A stretch of DNA of 64,000 nucleotides, taken from Myrica gale. Lineage: Eukaryota > Streptophyta > Magnoliopsida > Fagales > Myricaceae. How positions within the stretch are numbered: the stretch's first letter is position 1; each line of letters starts with the position of its first letter. Shown one piece after another: positions 1 through 12,424 of the stretch. The notes under the pieces are model-generated. The model was not told the origin of the DNA, did no database searches, and was given only the letters and a program-made list of their open reading frames with translations. The position numbers and the translations under genes are program-made. The stretch spans positions 14,841,001 through 14,905,000 of the forward strand of contig OZ005603.1 in the NCBI GenBank assembly GCA_963930655.1, read 5' to 3'.

Positions 1-561
1 GTTCCACCTAATAAGGTCCCAATGTGAAACTAACATTTATAAAACGCATCTCTCATTCTCTAGACATCACATAATTAATACACACTCAATTGTCTCAATT
101 AATCCTTTCATGTCTACTAATGCAAGAGCGACAAAAGAAACCAACTAGTTTTTGTGTATATTTTTCTTCAACAGTTGGTGGTTGCGTTTTTCATTATCTA
201 TGACAAACCAAACCATCCTGTGATCCTAACTTGTTACAGATACAGATGACACCATACTATCCCACTAATAGAAATACATGCAATTTCTATTAGCCGTCCA
301 GAAACGCCACTAATTTTTTTTTAGAAAAATAACTGAGATTTGAGTTCGACGCCAGCTGTTAGCTTAGTTAGCGCTCAGCAGAATCAAATCATTTTTTATT
401 GAAATAAATATAAAAATTCATTCAAATTATTTATTTTTTACTAATTTCCGCTGAATTTGGGATGGACAAAAACATTTTTTATAATATAAATTATGTTAAC
501 ATTGACGAAAAAGTTTTTTTTTTTTAAATATTATTGACATCCAAACATAGACTGGACACAC
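1..561. other. AT-rich intergenic DNA
   Basis: This stretch is AT-rich and has many short A/T runs. I see no credible reading frame, RNA gene or complete transposon. It is most likely distal upstream sequence of the AAE14 gene or ordinary intergenic DNA. Confidence 0.5.
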
Positions 562-564
562 TAA

Positions 565-751
565 GGGTGCGTTTGCACCAACAATTTTTCCCAAAATATT
601 CTCTCTCTCCTAATAAAATACTACAATATAATCCCTCTCTCCCATAAAAAATTACAAAAAATATAAAAAATTACCTCTCTCTTCACTTTTTCACTAAACC
701 CAATACCAACACAAAATCCAACACCAAAAATATTTTAACACAAACACAACC
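565..751. mobile_element. Tourist-like MITE, 187 bp, TAA target duplication
   Basis: The left end begins GGGTGCGTTTG and the right end is ACACAAACACAACC, so the termini are imperfect inverted repeats. TAA lies directly on both sides (562-564 and 752-754), as expected for PIF/Harbinger (Tourist) insertions. The interior is low-complexity, with CTCTCTC and AAAATTAC runs, and has no coding capacity. Similar ends recur at about 25.36, 26.25, 32.1, 34.9 and 43.8 kb. Confidence 0.7.
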
Positions 752-1274
752 TAAAATTTGTAAGCCTCAAAATTTTGACAACTAAACCCCAGCAAAGAAA
801 CCACACTTCAAGAATTATTTATCTTATTACTTATTTTTTATTGTCAAAGAGAAAATTGACGTTCATATAATTTTTGGTACGGATAAAATCTTCATTTTAT
901 CAATAATTTTTTTTTAATTTCTATCTAATAAAAAATTTAAAAGAGTATATAAAATGTTCATATAGTTGTTGCGTGAAATGTAAGAATTTTTATTTCCATA
1001 ATTAGTATGAATTAGCTTTCGTTTGGTTAGAGAAAAGAATGGACGTCGAGGCAAGATAACGTGTAATCACAGCACCCAATCACCTTTGGCCGTCCGCTAT
1101 TCGGATCACGAGCGAGTGACGCCATCCTTTCTCACCAGATATGCTTGCCAGGGAACCGCGCTTTCCAGTTCTCAAAAAACGACCAACGAGCAGCAGTACC
1201 GAGTTCACTCTTCCTTAACTGGATAGAGAGCTCAACAAAGAAGAAATCGAGTCTCCTAAGTTACCCTCCGGACC
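752..1274 (+). promoter_or_regulatory. Upstream region and 5' UTR of AAE14
   Basis: The first 270 bases are A/T-rich. From about 1025 to the ATG at 1275 composition becomes more balanced, which suggests the transcribed leader. No core promoter element can be fixed with confidence. The short open frame at 1023-1226 lacks a convincing start and is probably leader sequence. Confidence 0.4.
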
Positions 1275-4200
1275 ATGGGTAATTACTCGGAGGGCCACAT
1301 TTGCCAGTGCCTGAGTCGCCTAGCTACCTCGCGGCGTAATGTGGTGGTCACAATCAGCGGCGACCGGCAAAAGACTGGTGAGCAATTTGTGGAGGAAGTG
1401 CTGTGTCTGGCTCGCGGGCTGCTCGAACTCGGCGTCGGTGCCGGTGACATCGTCGCCATTTCTGCCTTCAACAGGTTCTCGCTGAAACGTTATTCGATTC
1501 TTTGAACAGTCATAGTTCAAAGTCAATGAGTCTTGTCAGCAAGCATTTTCAGGTAATGTTAAGCAACTATAAACTCATAATTGAAAGCTAATGGCGGTGA
1601 TCAATTTTGTTGCAGCGATTTGTACTTAGAGTGGCTCCTAGCCATTGCGTTCGTTGGAGGGATAGCGGCTCCTCTAAATTACCGATGGGTGAGCGCTGTA
1701 CTTAGAAAAACACCCTTAACATGTTTTAATTTTTTTTGGGCAACTTTTTAATTTACCTTCTGCGGTATCTAATGTTTTTTTTTTTTGGTTTTTGCTTCAA
1801 CTTACAGAGCTCTGAAGAGGCAAGATTGGCAATGCTGGTTGTGAGGCCAGTTATGCTGGTCACTGATGAGAGCTGTCACAGCTGGTTCTCAAACCTCCAA
1901 CACAATGATGTACCTTCCATAAGGTGGCGTGTTTCTTTGAATTCTCGCACCTCAGACGTCATGAAGATAGGGAACGGTAAGTTGTTTTGGTGATGAACGT
2001 ATGAAGCCTCCACCGGTACTTCGATTTACTAACTGTTTTACAGTATCTTAGTTGCTTCCTTCATTTTTCCAGTGCTGACAACCGAAACGCTCAAGAGGCA
2101 TGCTGCAAGTTCTGCACCTATAGACTACTGCTGGGCACCAGAGGGTGCTGTTATAATATGCTTCACTTCAGGTACAATTGCAGTTTACTTTTTTGAAATA
2201 CTTATTGTATGTTTTATGGGGATGTGGACGTCATCAGAATCATTTATGAATTATGATGGCAGTCTTTTCTGGGTAAATCTCTAGAAAGCAGTATATGAGG
2301 ATCGGGTTTGAGAGCTTGGTAGAGTTTCGTCAGTCCTAAATTTCATACTAGTGATGTCTGGGTGAAGACACAATGGAACAAAGGCAATTCTGACCCTGCT
2401 CAAGAAACTGTTTAATGAAACCAAGTAAACTTGTCCAAAAGTTTACATCATATAGAATCTTAAGTAGCAGTACAAATCTAAGATTATGATTTTTGGTAGT
2501 TTGTTTGGATTGTTCTGTTATGTACAGGAACCACTGGAAGGCCAAAGGGAGTTGCCTTAAATCATGCTGCATTGATTATACAATCCCTAGCAAAAATTGC
2601 TATTGTTGGTTACGGTGAGGATGATGTACGCTGTCCACATGATATGCACATGCTCATTTTATATTATCCGTACATCTCAAGCAACTCAAGGAATAATGAC
2701 TTCTGAATTTCGTTGTTTGGGGATTTTGTAGGTTTATTTGCACACTGCACCAATATGTCACGTTGGTGGTCTTTCATCAGCCATGGCCATGCTAATGGTT
2801 GGAGGTTGCCATGTCATAATACCTAAGTTCGAGCCTAAATCAGCCCTTGTAGCCATAGAGCTATACAGTGTGACGTCTCTAATAACTGTCCCAGCAATCA
2901 TGGCTGATATAATTTCCTTAATCAGGTAAACCACACTATCCACTATTTCTTGGACATATGTTTGAGGAGGATGCTTATGTGGGATTGGTATCTTTTCCTG
3001 TGTGTTAAGTATACAATATTTCAATTAGGTAGTAGTTTGTGTTTATGAGAAGCTGCGATAAACTATTGTGCTATATATTGAAATCATTAATATAATTTTC
3101 AGTTGTGCTGCTTAGATTACACAGATTTAATCACGTACTCACTATTTGCAGACAGTAATATAGACCCGGTTTCAATATTTTTGTCCTCATAGCCTATCTC
3201 TTCTAAATCATCCATGTAATCTCCTTGTGCCAATTTTTTAATTTCACTGGAGAAATTTAATACTACTGTCCTGTCACATTAATCTTTTCTATGCAATGTG
3301 CATCCTATGATTTAATGTTTGCTATTGTATTTTATGATGTATTGTAGTTTTCTCAGTCATCTTTGAAGGCTTTGTCAGGAAGAAGGAAACTTGGAAAGGG
3401 AAGGAGACTGTGAACAAGATATTAAATGGAGGTGGGGGTCTGTCAATGGAGCTTATCTTGGATGCCACCTTATTCTTCCCAAGAGCTAAGCTTATCTCAG
3501 CTTACGGTAGGTATCTTTTATCCCCCTTTGTTCCCTGATAATGATATGGAAGTTCTGCTGAGAAGTAACATGGAACCTCATAGATGTTAAGATATGTTTG
3601 GGAGCAACTTCACGCAAGAGTGGCTTCCAATTGCCAAAAATTTGGTTGTTCTCCATACAATCTCAGTTTCAAGCATACACTTTTGAGGAGGAAGGATAAG
3701 GAGCATTAAAATGAATACTTTGAGTAGATGAACAAATATCCAATGAGGAGCTTTAACAAACAAATTGAATTACAACAATGATTTTGGCTTACACCTTTTA
3801 ATGTTTGTTATATTAACTCCACCTACCATTACCAGGCATGGTACTTTCAGTACTATGATATCAAAGTAATTACGCTGTCGTGGCCTTTGGGCCAGATGGT
3901 GCCTTACCTCCCAAAGTATTGGGCGGTAGGTGAGATCTCGGTTCGATTCCATTTAGGTACACGCACAAGTTTGTCAAGAGACAACAATCAGCCAAGCTTT
4001 AGAATTTTAGTAGGTAAAAAAGAAAGTCTACCTGTAAAAGGTCCTTAGGTTGTCCATCCTGTTATCTAATGAAGCCATGTTCAAGCTACATTGCCACATG
4101 TAGTAACTTGCTCAATCACTTTCCTCTATCATACTAGAACAGATTTCCTTCATGAACCTCTAGAATTGATGCTCTGAACTAACTAAATAACAGTAGACAA

Positions 4201-5639
4201 TAACACTTATATCCATGCTAAGGAGCTGGGTCAATTGGTCGTGAACAGTAGAATAAGTAGACAATCTAAGGCTGAATAAGGTTAGCATCTGATGTACTTG
4301 ACTTAACCTAGCTGAATTGGATTTCGCCTGATTGCCTAAGCAAACTTCAAAGAGCTTGGCATTGGGAAGAACCTGTCTTATCTATATACCTCCAGAAATT
4401 TTCAGCTGGTAAAGCATAGAAATTTTAAAATTTCCTATTGCTGTTGGATATTGGCTCTTTGAACATTTCTTCGTTTTTTTCCCCTGAAATTCCTCTTTTG
4501 CAATATGTAATCATGCTCCTTCTTCTTCTCTCTCTTTTTGTTTGAATTGTGAAGGGATGACAGAGACATGCTCTTCACTAACCTTCATCACCCTCTTTGA
4601 CCCAATAAGGGAAACCCTCGGCCTGCACCTTAAGACTGTTGCTGATACAAGATCTACTTCGGTTCACCAATCACAAGGCGTCTGTGTAGGCAAGCCTGCA
4701 CCCCATGTAGAATTAAAGATGTGTACCGAGGACTCTGCTCCTGTTGGAAGAATTTTAACTAGAGGTCCCCATGTAATGCTCAGTTATTGGGGCCAAATTT
4801 CAGCAAAAACATTGGACTCCAGCAATGAGAGATGGCTCGACACAGGCGATGTTGGGTCCATCGACGAGCATGGAAATTTATGGCTCATTGGACGACTAAA
4901 AGGTCAAATCAAAAGTGGAGGAGAGAACATTTACCCGGAAGAGGTAGTATACGTTGAATTAATGTCTATTCTCTACGAACTTGTGGAGAAATTTAGCGGT
5001 GAAAAACAGTTCTTTTAGAATAGCGATAGAAACTCAGATAATGGGTCATACAATTCACCAATGTTTTCTTTTAAAGCACTATTCAAAATTGTGTAGCACT
5101 AATGAAAATGTACTTTAAGATGTGTCTCTAGACTAAAGAATAGTTGTTTGGTGATAGGTGGAGGCTGTCTTGATACAACATCCAGGAGTAATTGGCGTTG
5201 TCATTGTAGGGATTCCAGATGCTCGCCTGACAGAGATGGCTATTGCTTGTATTCAGTTGAAAGAAAATTGGCTTTGGTCTGATACAAGCTTTAAACACAT
5301 TGGTGATAAGAAAGGGCTACTCTTATCCAGTGAAATCCTTCAATGCTACTGTAGAGAGAGGAATATAACAGCGTATGTGCAGAAGTTGAATGGTGTTAAC
5401 CGCAGCGACTCTTCTCATCCTGACTTCTGCTTGCTTTCTGTCTGTTTGCGTGTGTTGTATAATATTAAAACGAATGGTTTAATGTCTGTTTCGTTTTGTT
5501 CTTCCACAGGTTCAAGATACCTAAGATATTTGTTTTATGGAGGACACCCTTTCCAGTCACAACAACTGGGAAAATAAAAAGAGACCAAGTACAAAGAGAA
5601 GTTATGGTACAATTGCAACCGTTGCAGAGCAGTCTATGA
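1275..5639 (+). CDS. AAE14: 2-succinylbenzoate-CoA ligase (acyl-activating enzyme 14), 10 exons
   Basis: The product is an adenylate-forming ligase that activates o-succinylbenzoate to its CoA thioester in phylloquinone (vitamin K1) synthesis, as MenE does in bacteria. Exons read by eye: 1275-1474, 1616-1688, 1808-1976, 2073-2171, 2528-2625, 2732-2925, 3379-3506, 4555-4943, 5158-5384, 5510-5639. They total 1707 nt (568 aa, against about 560 in Arabidopsis), with GT-AG borders and an unbroken frame. The AMP-binding motif TSGTTGRPKG is split by intron 4. Further on are SAYGMTE, DTGD, the hinge region IGRLKGQIKSGGENIYPEE, and the catalytic-lysine motif TTGKIKRD near the C-terminus. The protein ends in SSL, a non-canonical peroxisomal targeting tripeptide. 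The start is the first ATG and gives the family's N-terminus (HICQCLSRLA). Intron 7 (3507-4554) holds a SINE-like sequence. The donor of exon 9 is the least certain border. Chloroplast location is known for the Arabidopsis enzyme. Confidence 0.95.
3876..3990 (+). mobile_element. tRNA-derived SINE-like sequence in AAE14 intron 7
   Basis: A box A-like segment (TGGCCTTTGGGCCAGATGG, from 3881) is followed about 45 nt later by a perfect box B-like GGTTCGATTCC at 3940-3950. This spacing is typical of RNA polymerase III promoters in plant SINEs. No cloverleaf can be drawn, so it is not a tRNA gene. The 3' end and target duplication could not be fixed. Confidence 0.5.
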
Positions 5640-7829
5640 CTCTCATTTGATTATTCAAAGCACCAAACACAGATGTTGAGGTGAGCAATCTATCAGCATT
5701 GTATTCTGTCATAGCACACATATATGAAAGAAACCGTTGCAATCTGGGACAGCAGGTGTGGACGTCAAACTTGTTCAATTTTGGACATATATGCCAGAGA
5801 GCCATATTATAGGCCCTGTAGTATATGATTCAAGAACTTCCACTGGCTTACTTGCTGTATTCATTTTCCAATTCAACTGTTTAAGGCACTGCAGAACTCT
5901 TTTTAAGGTTTTCATGGTTGTAACAAAAACTCCATCCATTCCTTACTCAAAATAATCTCTTGTTGGTTCAAATCTCTGCTGCTTTCGAGAAGTACAATTA
6001 TTGTACCATTGACAGATTCAGACTAAGAGGTGTGATCTATTGGCCTTAAATTGTCATTCAATTCTTGTGTTGCTGGATTGGCTGCAGAGAACAGATGAGC
6101 TTCTGCTATTTCTCTCCATAAAGGGGCATCAATATGTTGTCTTATCAAATTTTCCCAAGTCATTAGATAAAGCAGTAGAAGGGTTCAAGTGAACTGAGGT
6201 AGGCATGAATAGCTCAAGGGAGCTCAGCTGGTAACTCCATCAAACAAGTTTTTTTATTTTGATGATGCAAACTGAATCTGAATCTCAAGTAACAATGCAT
6301 CACTGTATGGCAAGCACAAGAGACAATATACCCATTGCCCAAATACAGAACAAGGACTGTATGATAGTAGTTGAACTTTGACTGCCGAAACTACATTTCC
6401 GTAAGTGAAGTCCATTTAGGCCTAATCTCAGTAACAGATTTGAGAGAAACCAATGACAGTTCGTCGATTTCAATTCATCTGGTCGGCTGGAACTTGGATC
6501 GGATTTTCGGGTTTTGCTTGATACGCTTTTGCTAGCCCATTTCAAATGCATACAATGTTAGCTATAGCCTCGTAAGACGATTTGGGCTCAGTATACCTAG
6601 CCAGCCCAAATCAGATTTTCCACATGGGCTAAATCCAATCTTGCGGGCCAATTGTAAGGACAAATTACATGTACCTCTTTCTTGTCTAGCCATTAAAAAC
6701 ATTCAGTGAATTACTGTGTTTGTAAACCACCCAAAATTTAATTTCCTAGGAGTTCATAAAAAAATTGAACGGAGAGATTATTTTATTAGACCAAAATTTT
6801 GTTCATATTTCGAGACGCAATCATAGTTAATAATAAAATCTTTGGAATAATGATCTTTTCTGAGCCACTAGAAAGCATATAACTATTTGTCATACAATGA
6901 TGTGAAGAAGGAGGAGTATTGCATCGGTGGAGAATCTAGGCCATTGGTGGGTTGTTTATGGGGAGAAGACAGAACAGGTGTGGTTCGGAGGATTCGATGT
7001 TTCTAGACATCACGGGTGGCTTGGACACATGAGAGAAGAGGTGGAGCTTGCTTAGTAAAAGAACCGAAGGCTTGACTGGGCTGGGTTTCGGACTCTTGGG
7101 CTGGGCTGCATTCTCATTTACGCATTCTTTTTACCATGTATCCAGTCGCTGGTTGCTGGACTTATTTCATGGGCTAGTCATGTTTTAGTTGGGTTCGGGT
7201 CTTGGCTCCGCCAGCCCATTAGTGAATTCTGTTAGAAATGTCACCTGAATTCTGTTAGGGAATTGGGAAGAGTTATAGTGGGGGGAGATGCTCTTACGAG
7301 GGCATTGAAGAATCTAAGTCTGTTTTTACTTGTTTTCTCTGTGGAGGCTGCCATCCTCGAAATTGGCTTATCTTTCAACTTTCCATGAATACATGACTAG
7401 TATTTCCATTTCTTTCCACAAAAACCTTTACTACACAAATAGTTTATTACAATCGGATTCATTACACTATTTCTTGCGTGTATATCTTTACTAATATAAT
7501 TTTCTACCATATAACTATTTGTATTAGATATATATGTCGACTATTTCTTTCTTACTAGACTAATTTGGTCGTATGAATCCCATAGTGTAAGGTAGTCCTC
7601 TTTCCTCGCTTAAAGTTCTTTCATTCTAGGTGGACAAGATTTGAATTCAAGTTACCAAATCGAAAGTAAAATTGAAACCCATACAATAAAGATCGAAAAC
7701 ATCATGTTAGTGAAAATACTCCTCAGATAGATTAAGATATTTGAAATAAATATGTTTCATTGACTCATCTGTTCCTGCAATATCAACAATAATGATGTCG
7801 AATTAAGAATTCCAGCAAACTTCTTTACC
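5640..7829. other. AAE14 3' UTR followed by gene-free DNA
   Basis: The first few hundred bases after the AAE14 stop are probably its 3' UTR. Beyond that I see no coding region with recognisable protein similarity. Short open frames here (for example 6300-6551 on the minus strand) lack similarity and splice context. The segment around 6580-7230 is richer in GGGCT/AGCCC motifs, but I can assign no repeat class. Confidence 0.45.
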
Positions 7830-7831
7830 TC

Positions 7832-7978
7832 GAAGAAAAAAGAGAAGGAGAGAGAAGGAGAAGACAAAGAGAGAAGAGGAAAGAAAAAGAGAGAAGAGTA
7901 GAGAGAAAAAGGAGGGGATCGGCCAAGAAAGGGAGAGAAAAAAAGAAGAAAAAAAGGAAAAAAAGGAGAAGAAGATGA
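7832..7978 (+). repeat. 147-bp polypurine (GA-rich) tract
   Basis: The plus strand is almost purely A and G for about 147 bases (AAGAGAAGGAGAGAGAAGG-type sequence). The open frames on the opposite strand (Ser/Phe/Leu-rich) are by-products of this composition. It could form triplex DNA or act as a GAGA-type element, but nothing here shows function. Confidence 0.8.
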
Positions 7979-8000
7979 GGAGCATTTCAAGACTAGGTAA

Positions 8001-8080
8001 GAGTAGTTTGTGTGCAAGATTCTATAACATGCACGTGAGTAGTTTTTATCCCAGCAGAGATTCTATAACATGCACGTGAA
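8001..8080. repeat. Two-copy direct repeat of about 41 bp
   Basis: A 21-base string beginning GATTCTATAACATG and ending CACGTGA occurs at 8018-8038 and again at 8059-8079. Each copy is accompanied by GAGTAGTTT, so the duplicated unit is longer than 21 bp. It looks like a small local duplication. Confidence 0.8.
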
Positions 8081-8241
8081 GTTGTTCAATTGTTTGCATG
8101 TATAACATACCGAAGGAAATTTTGTGTGAAGGGAACGTATGGATAGTAGAGATTGAATTGTTGAGATCCCACGGTGTAAAACAGTCCATGTCATTTAATA
8201 AAAATTTTTGGCTTTCCAGTTTGGCTTGGCGGCTCATTCCC

Positions 8242-8995
8242 TCTTTTTTTTTTTTTTTTTTTTTATGAAAAAGGATCTAAATTAAGAAAAACGAAAATAG
8301 TCCCGCATATCACACTCCCGGATATGCTCAGGAATACAAGAAAGCGAAACAACACCCACCACACCCGACGTAGCCACCCACTTAGCAAGGTTGTGGGCCA
8401 AAAAATTACACACCCGGGGAACCCAAGCAATCCTCCAATCCTTCCAATCAGTGAGACTCCTCCTAATATTAGTCACCAACGAAGAAATGGGCCAACTCGG
8501 TGCTCCGATTCCCAAAATCTCGTTGCACAACACCAGAGAATCACACTCGAACTCCACTCGCGACCAGTTCCTACTACGTGCCAAGTCCATAGCCGCCGCC
8601 ACTGCATTAGCCTCGCCAACTAAAGGATTCATAGCAACTAATCGTTCCATGTATGCCATACAGAGGGAACTGAGAGAATCTCTAACAGAGATAGCTATGA
8701 ATGACCCAGAAGGACGTATAGCTACGTCCGAATTAAGCTTCAACCACCCTTCCTTTGGAGGAGTCCATCTAGGCTTGACTCCCGGTACAACCACGAGCCA
8801 AGCATGCGCATGTTCAAAATAGCGACTCCGAATAGACCGTATCAAATCACTTACAACCACCCTGACTTGGTCATGAACCACACGGCTGCGGAGAGCCCAA
8901 AGACTGTCCACCACAATAGCCACGTTTAATGTAAGCGCATTAAGACTGCGAGAGCAAACATTAAGTCTACTATCAGCGTGGAGCATCAAATCCAT
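8242..8995 (-). mobile_element. 5'-truncated LINE 3' end: RNase H domain ORF (237 aa) plus poly(A) tail
   Basis: On the minus strand an open frame (8995-8282) encodes an RVT_3-type RNase H domain as found at the C-terminus of plant non-LTR retrotransposons. The sequence has W-PP-EGWLKLNSD (first Asp), GEANAVAAAMDLA (Glu), FECDSL (Asp) and VCNFLAHNLAKW (C-terminal motif), so the catalytic residues are retained. The stop is followed within about 17 nt by a T-run on the plus strand (8242-8264), which is the poly(A) tail of a minus-strand element. No reverse transcriptase is present, so the copy is 5'-truncated near 9000. A target duplication was not found. It could alternatively be a domesticated RNase H-like gene, but the poly(A) tail argues against this. 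Confidence 0.8.
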
Positions 8996-11249
8996 AAATC
9001 GAGGACCATGTTGTCAAGTTGATGACCAACGGGGTGAAATCGCACAAAATGGCTTCACCGACTCTTCATAATAGATTTAGATGCTGCACTGCAAATTTGT
9101 TCAAAAGTCAAAACACAACTTAAATTACTTCCAGTCACGCAGAGGAAGATTCTCGCTGACAAGGATGATTTCTTTTGTAGTAACATTGTGGATGTTAGCT
9201 AATATGATGAATTCAAAATAGTCATCTCCAAGGGCAAATGGGCAAGGGGTCCTTGGTCAGAGTGTTTTATATGTTTCTTAACTTGTTGTCTAGAATTTTA
9301 AGTGACTTTTATATTGCTTTAATTCCTATAAATTCTTGATGTTTGGGAAGAGCAGAATTCGGGCTAAGCCGAAAGAGCAAATCCTAGTTGAGTTGATCTA
9401 CTAAAAATAGAACCATGTTCGGTTTTTGGATTCTAACTGGAGCTACAGAGCTCGGGATGCAGGTGTCATTTTGATTGTTGGAAAGCTATGATGCACCGTT
9501 AAACTTTTATGAAGAGCCCAAAATCCAGTTCTGCCATTTGAAGTTCAAAATATACAAAAAGCGGAGAAGTCCGAATCTGTCCAGAAGTTTACTGTAGCCC
9601 AGACCCTGTTTCGGTTTTATGCCTCTATCTAGAGCTCTACATGTCAGCAAAATGCAAGCCTAGATGTGTTGGAAAACTGAGAACGAGATTTAAAACTTTC
9701 ATAAAGGATCAAATTCCAAATTATGTCCTTTTTATGCTCTAAATCCAGTTGGAAGTTTAATAAAATCAGCCAAGAATTTCGGATTTCAAATTTGAAAAGC
9801 AAATTTGTTTTGAAATTTGAAAAAAGATTCTGTTTAAAATTTTTTAAAAAATTGTTTTAAAATTTGAAAAGTAAAATATGTTTTAAAATTTAAAAATCTA
9901 TTTTGTTTTAAAATTTGAAAAGAGAATCGATTTTGGATTGAATTGATGTCAACGTCAGAGGGAGGAAGAGTTTTAAAAAGGAGAAAAGACATAAAAAACA
10001 GAGGAGAGGAGTTGATATTCAGAGGAGGAACGTTGTAGCTAAGAATTTCTACAATTTCAAAGCTTTTATTCTTTCTCTAATTTTTAAATTTTGAATTATT
10101 ATTAAGGATGTTAAATTCGAATTTATTTTGGAAAAATAATTATATTTTTATTAGTTATGATTTGCTAGTTTTCTTATTCTAGGGTTAGGACGTAGTCATT
10201 GAATTTTTTATATGATTTTAGTATGGATGGAATGAACATAATTTGTTAATTGCAATTTGATGATTTCAATTTTTATTCTTGCAATTTACTGGCCATGAAG
10301 AGTAGTGTTCAGGGTTTGTTTTGCAACCCTTTAGTTGTTTTTTTTTCTTTTGATGATAGTGTTTCAAACTGTTTTTGATTCTTGAAACACGGTTGTATAG
10401 ATTAGGTGGGCTATAGGAAGCTCACATTTTTGTATATCTTAGGCCTATTCTTTTGTAGTCCTCTCAGAGGATCCTTTTGTATCAAACCATGTTCAATTAA
10501 AGGAAAATTGTGTATTTATCTATGTTGATAGTTTATTAATTTCTTTTAATCGTGCTTTAATCTTTTAAAATACCAATCAATTTTTAACCTAATTTGTTAT
10601 TAAGATTTCCTATCCTAAATAAGCGTAAATTATCATGATGTAATATTTTACACGATTTGTCAATTACGCTCAATACTTTTAATCGGTTAACGACTTTTAT
10701 AGTTTTAACAATCTCCTTATTCAAAAGTACCCGTTTAAAATCACAAGTCTTCCGCTAAGTAAATTCGAGGACATTTAAACGATCATATAAGTATCTCTCA
10801 TGCTGTAATCCCCTCTTGTCTACATGCAATTACTATATTCGAGCCTAAGGGCTAAGTATAAACACGAGGCGTGTCACTTACGTACCTAAGAAGTTGGCAA
10901 CTAAGGGTGATGACCCAATAACCGTAACACTTACTAGCAACATCCTTCTTTTGTCTGAGATTATACTTATCTTTGCCAATGATAATTAACTATCTAACAC
11001 AAAAATTATTGTTTTATGAACAAATACCTTATAAAACACATAATATATGATTGGCAAAGTAACTCGAGGGCGGGGACAATGCATAGCAATGCAAACTTTC
11101 GACAGGCAAATGGAGGCCATTCGGCGAAGCTCTGGCTACGAGATAACATGCCAGTAAGCTCTGATGACTCGACACAACCTCAGATGATGTCATGCAAGAG
11201 TTTAAAGATAGTCTTGATATGCCGCAAAAAAATGATGTTTGAAAATCAG
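8996..11249. other. Gene-free repetitive-looking DNA, class not assigned
   Basis: No intact protein-coding region is visible. Between about 9430 and 9730 two diverged copies of a motif (GTTGGAAA... followed by TTTAAACTTT and AAAATCCA/AATTCCAAA) suggest an internally repeated transposon segment, possibly an LTR. From 9800 to 9930 runs of TTTTAAAATTTGAAA repeat. I could not find paired LTRs or a primer-binding site. Confidence 0.4.
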
Positions 11250-11475
11250 AAGAAACGCTAGCGTTTTTAAAAACGCTGCTAAAAAACCGCTGTCGTAAGC
11301 TAGGGAATTACCAGCGGTTGGAAAACGCCGCTAAGCGACTACTTTTATAAGGTAGGGAATCACCAGCATTTCTAAAAAATGTTGTTGAAGACATTCTCCG
11401 ACAGAGAAATGACAATGATAGGAAAATGCCGGTAAAAAACCGCCAGTAAAAGCTTAGTTGTAGCATGTATTTTTT
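11250..11475. mobile_element. Terminal fragment of a CACTA-like element
   Basis: Short motifs containing ACCAGCG, GCGTTT and AACGCCGCT repeat in both orientations, and the block ends in TTAGTTGTAGCA. Subterminal arrays of this sort ending in TTGTAGTG are typical of CACTA right ends; here the last bases have drifted. No partner end or coding region was found. Confidence 0.4.
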
Positions 11476-12424
11476 GCAGTTTAATTAATTAATGTATCCT
11501 CAATTTGATGAAACCTAGGTGAATTTTGTATAACAAAACCCATGGGTGAGTGATGAATTATTTGCCATGACAAGCTTTGTATTGCAACATAAGTCGTTGA
11601 ATTGTTTATATGCATATTACGCCTTGTACATAATTAGATGGTTCAATTTAGCATCAATATTGACTTGTACATACTTAGTTCCACTGGCTATTAATGTGAC
11701 ATACCAAAGCTACAGTTGGCAGTTTAGTGCCTTTTTGTTGTTTTAAGCATTCCATCAATCATCTTTATTTCTAACTGAGCTTTCAGATGTTAACAGTGAA
11801 CTTAGATATATATAAGAGTGAGTTGAAAATATGTAGAGAGATGAGATCATGAAAGCCACTATGCTAGAGTCTATGGCCCGCTTCTATTCATATGAGTTGA
11901 AAATTTCGTTGCAAAAAGTTATCAGCGATGACATTTTTTCATCGCTAAAAGTCATCAGCGATGAAATTTTAAGGCAACGCAAAAAGCAATGTTCAGTGGC
12001 AAAAAAACTTTCGTCGCTGAAAAGGTTACTTTCAGCTACGAAATCTTTCGACGTTTATGGGCAATATTTTCGTCGCTGAAAGTTAATTGCGAATCACGAA
12101 GTTTCATTTTTAGTGATGACATTGTCGTCGCTAAGTCCCGTTCGAGCCACATTAACAGTTTGAACAACGGTTTTTGTGACGAAAAGTCTCGTCGCAAATA
12201 CCTTTGACATATGCAGCGACAATTTTTTAATTCGTCACAAATACTTGGCTCGAATAGTTTATATTGTTAGAACTAGAACTTGTGACAATATCGCCAACGA
12301 AAGGATTTCGTAGCTGATAATTATTTGGGGTCGAACAAGTCGTGGGATTCGAACAGAACGACGGTTCGAACATTCTTTACCGTTCAAACGTGTTGTCTTT
12401 TTGCAGAATCTCCAAATTAAACCT

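Noticed and set aside
3881..3950. tRNA gene suggested by box A and box B
   Set aside because: No acceptor stem or anticodon arm can be formed; the sequence fits a SINE.
7757..8017. Ser/Phe/Leu-rich open frames of 60-86 codons
   Set aside because: They are translations of the polypurine tract in reverse and have no similarity or splice context.
11016..11261. 81-codon open frame as a possible small gene
   Set aside because: No similarity to any family I know, no splice signals, and it lies beside transposon termini.
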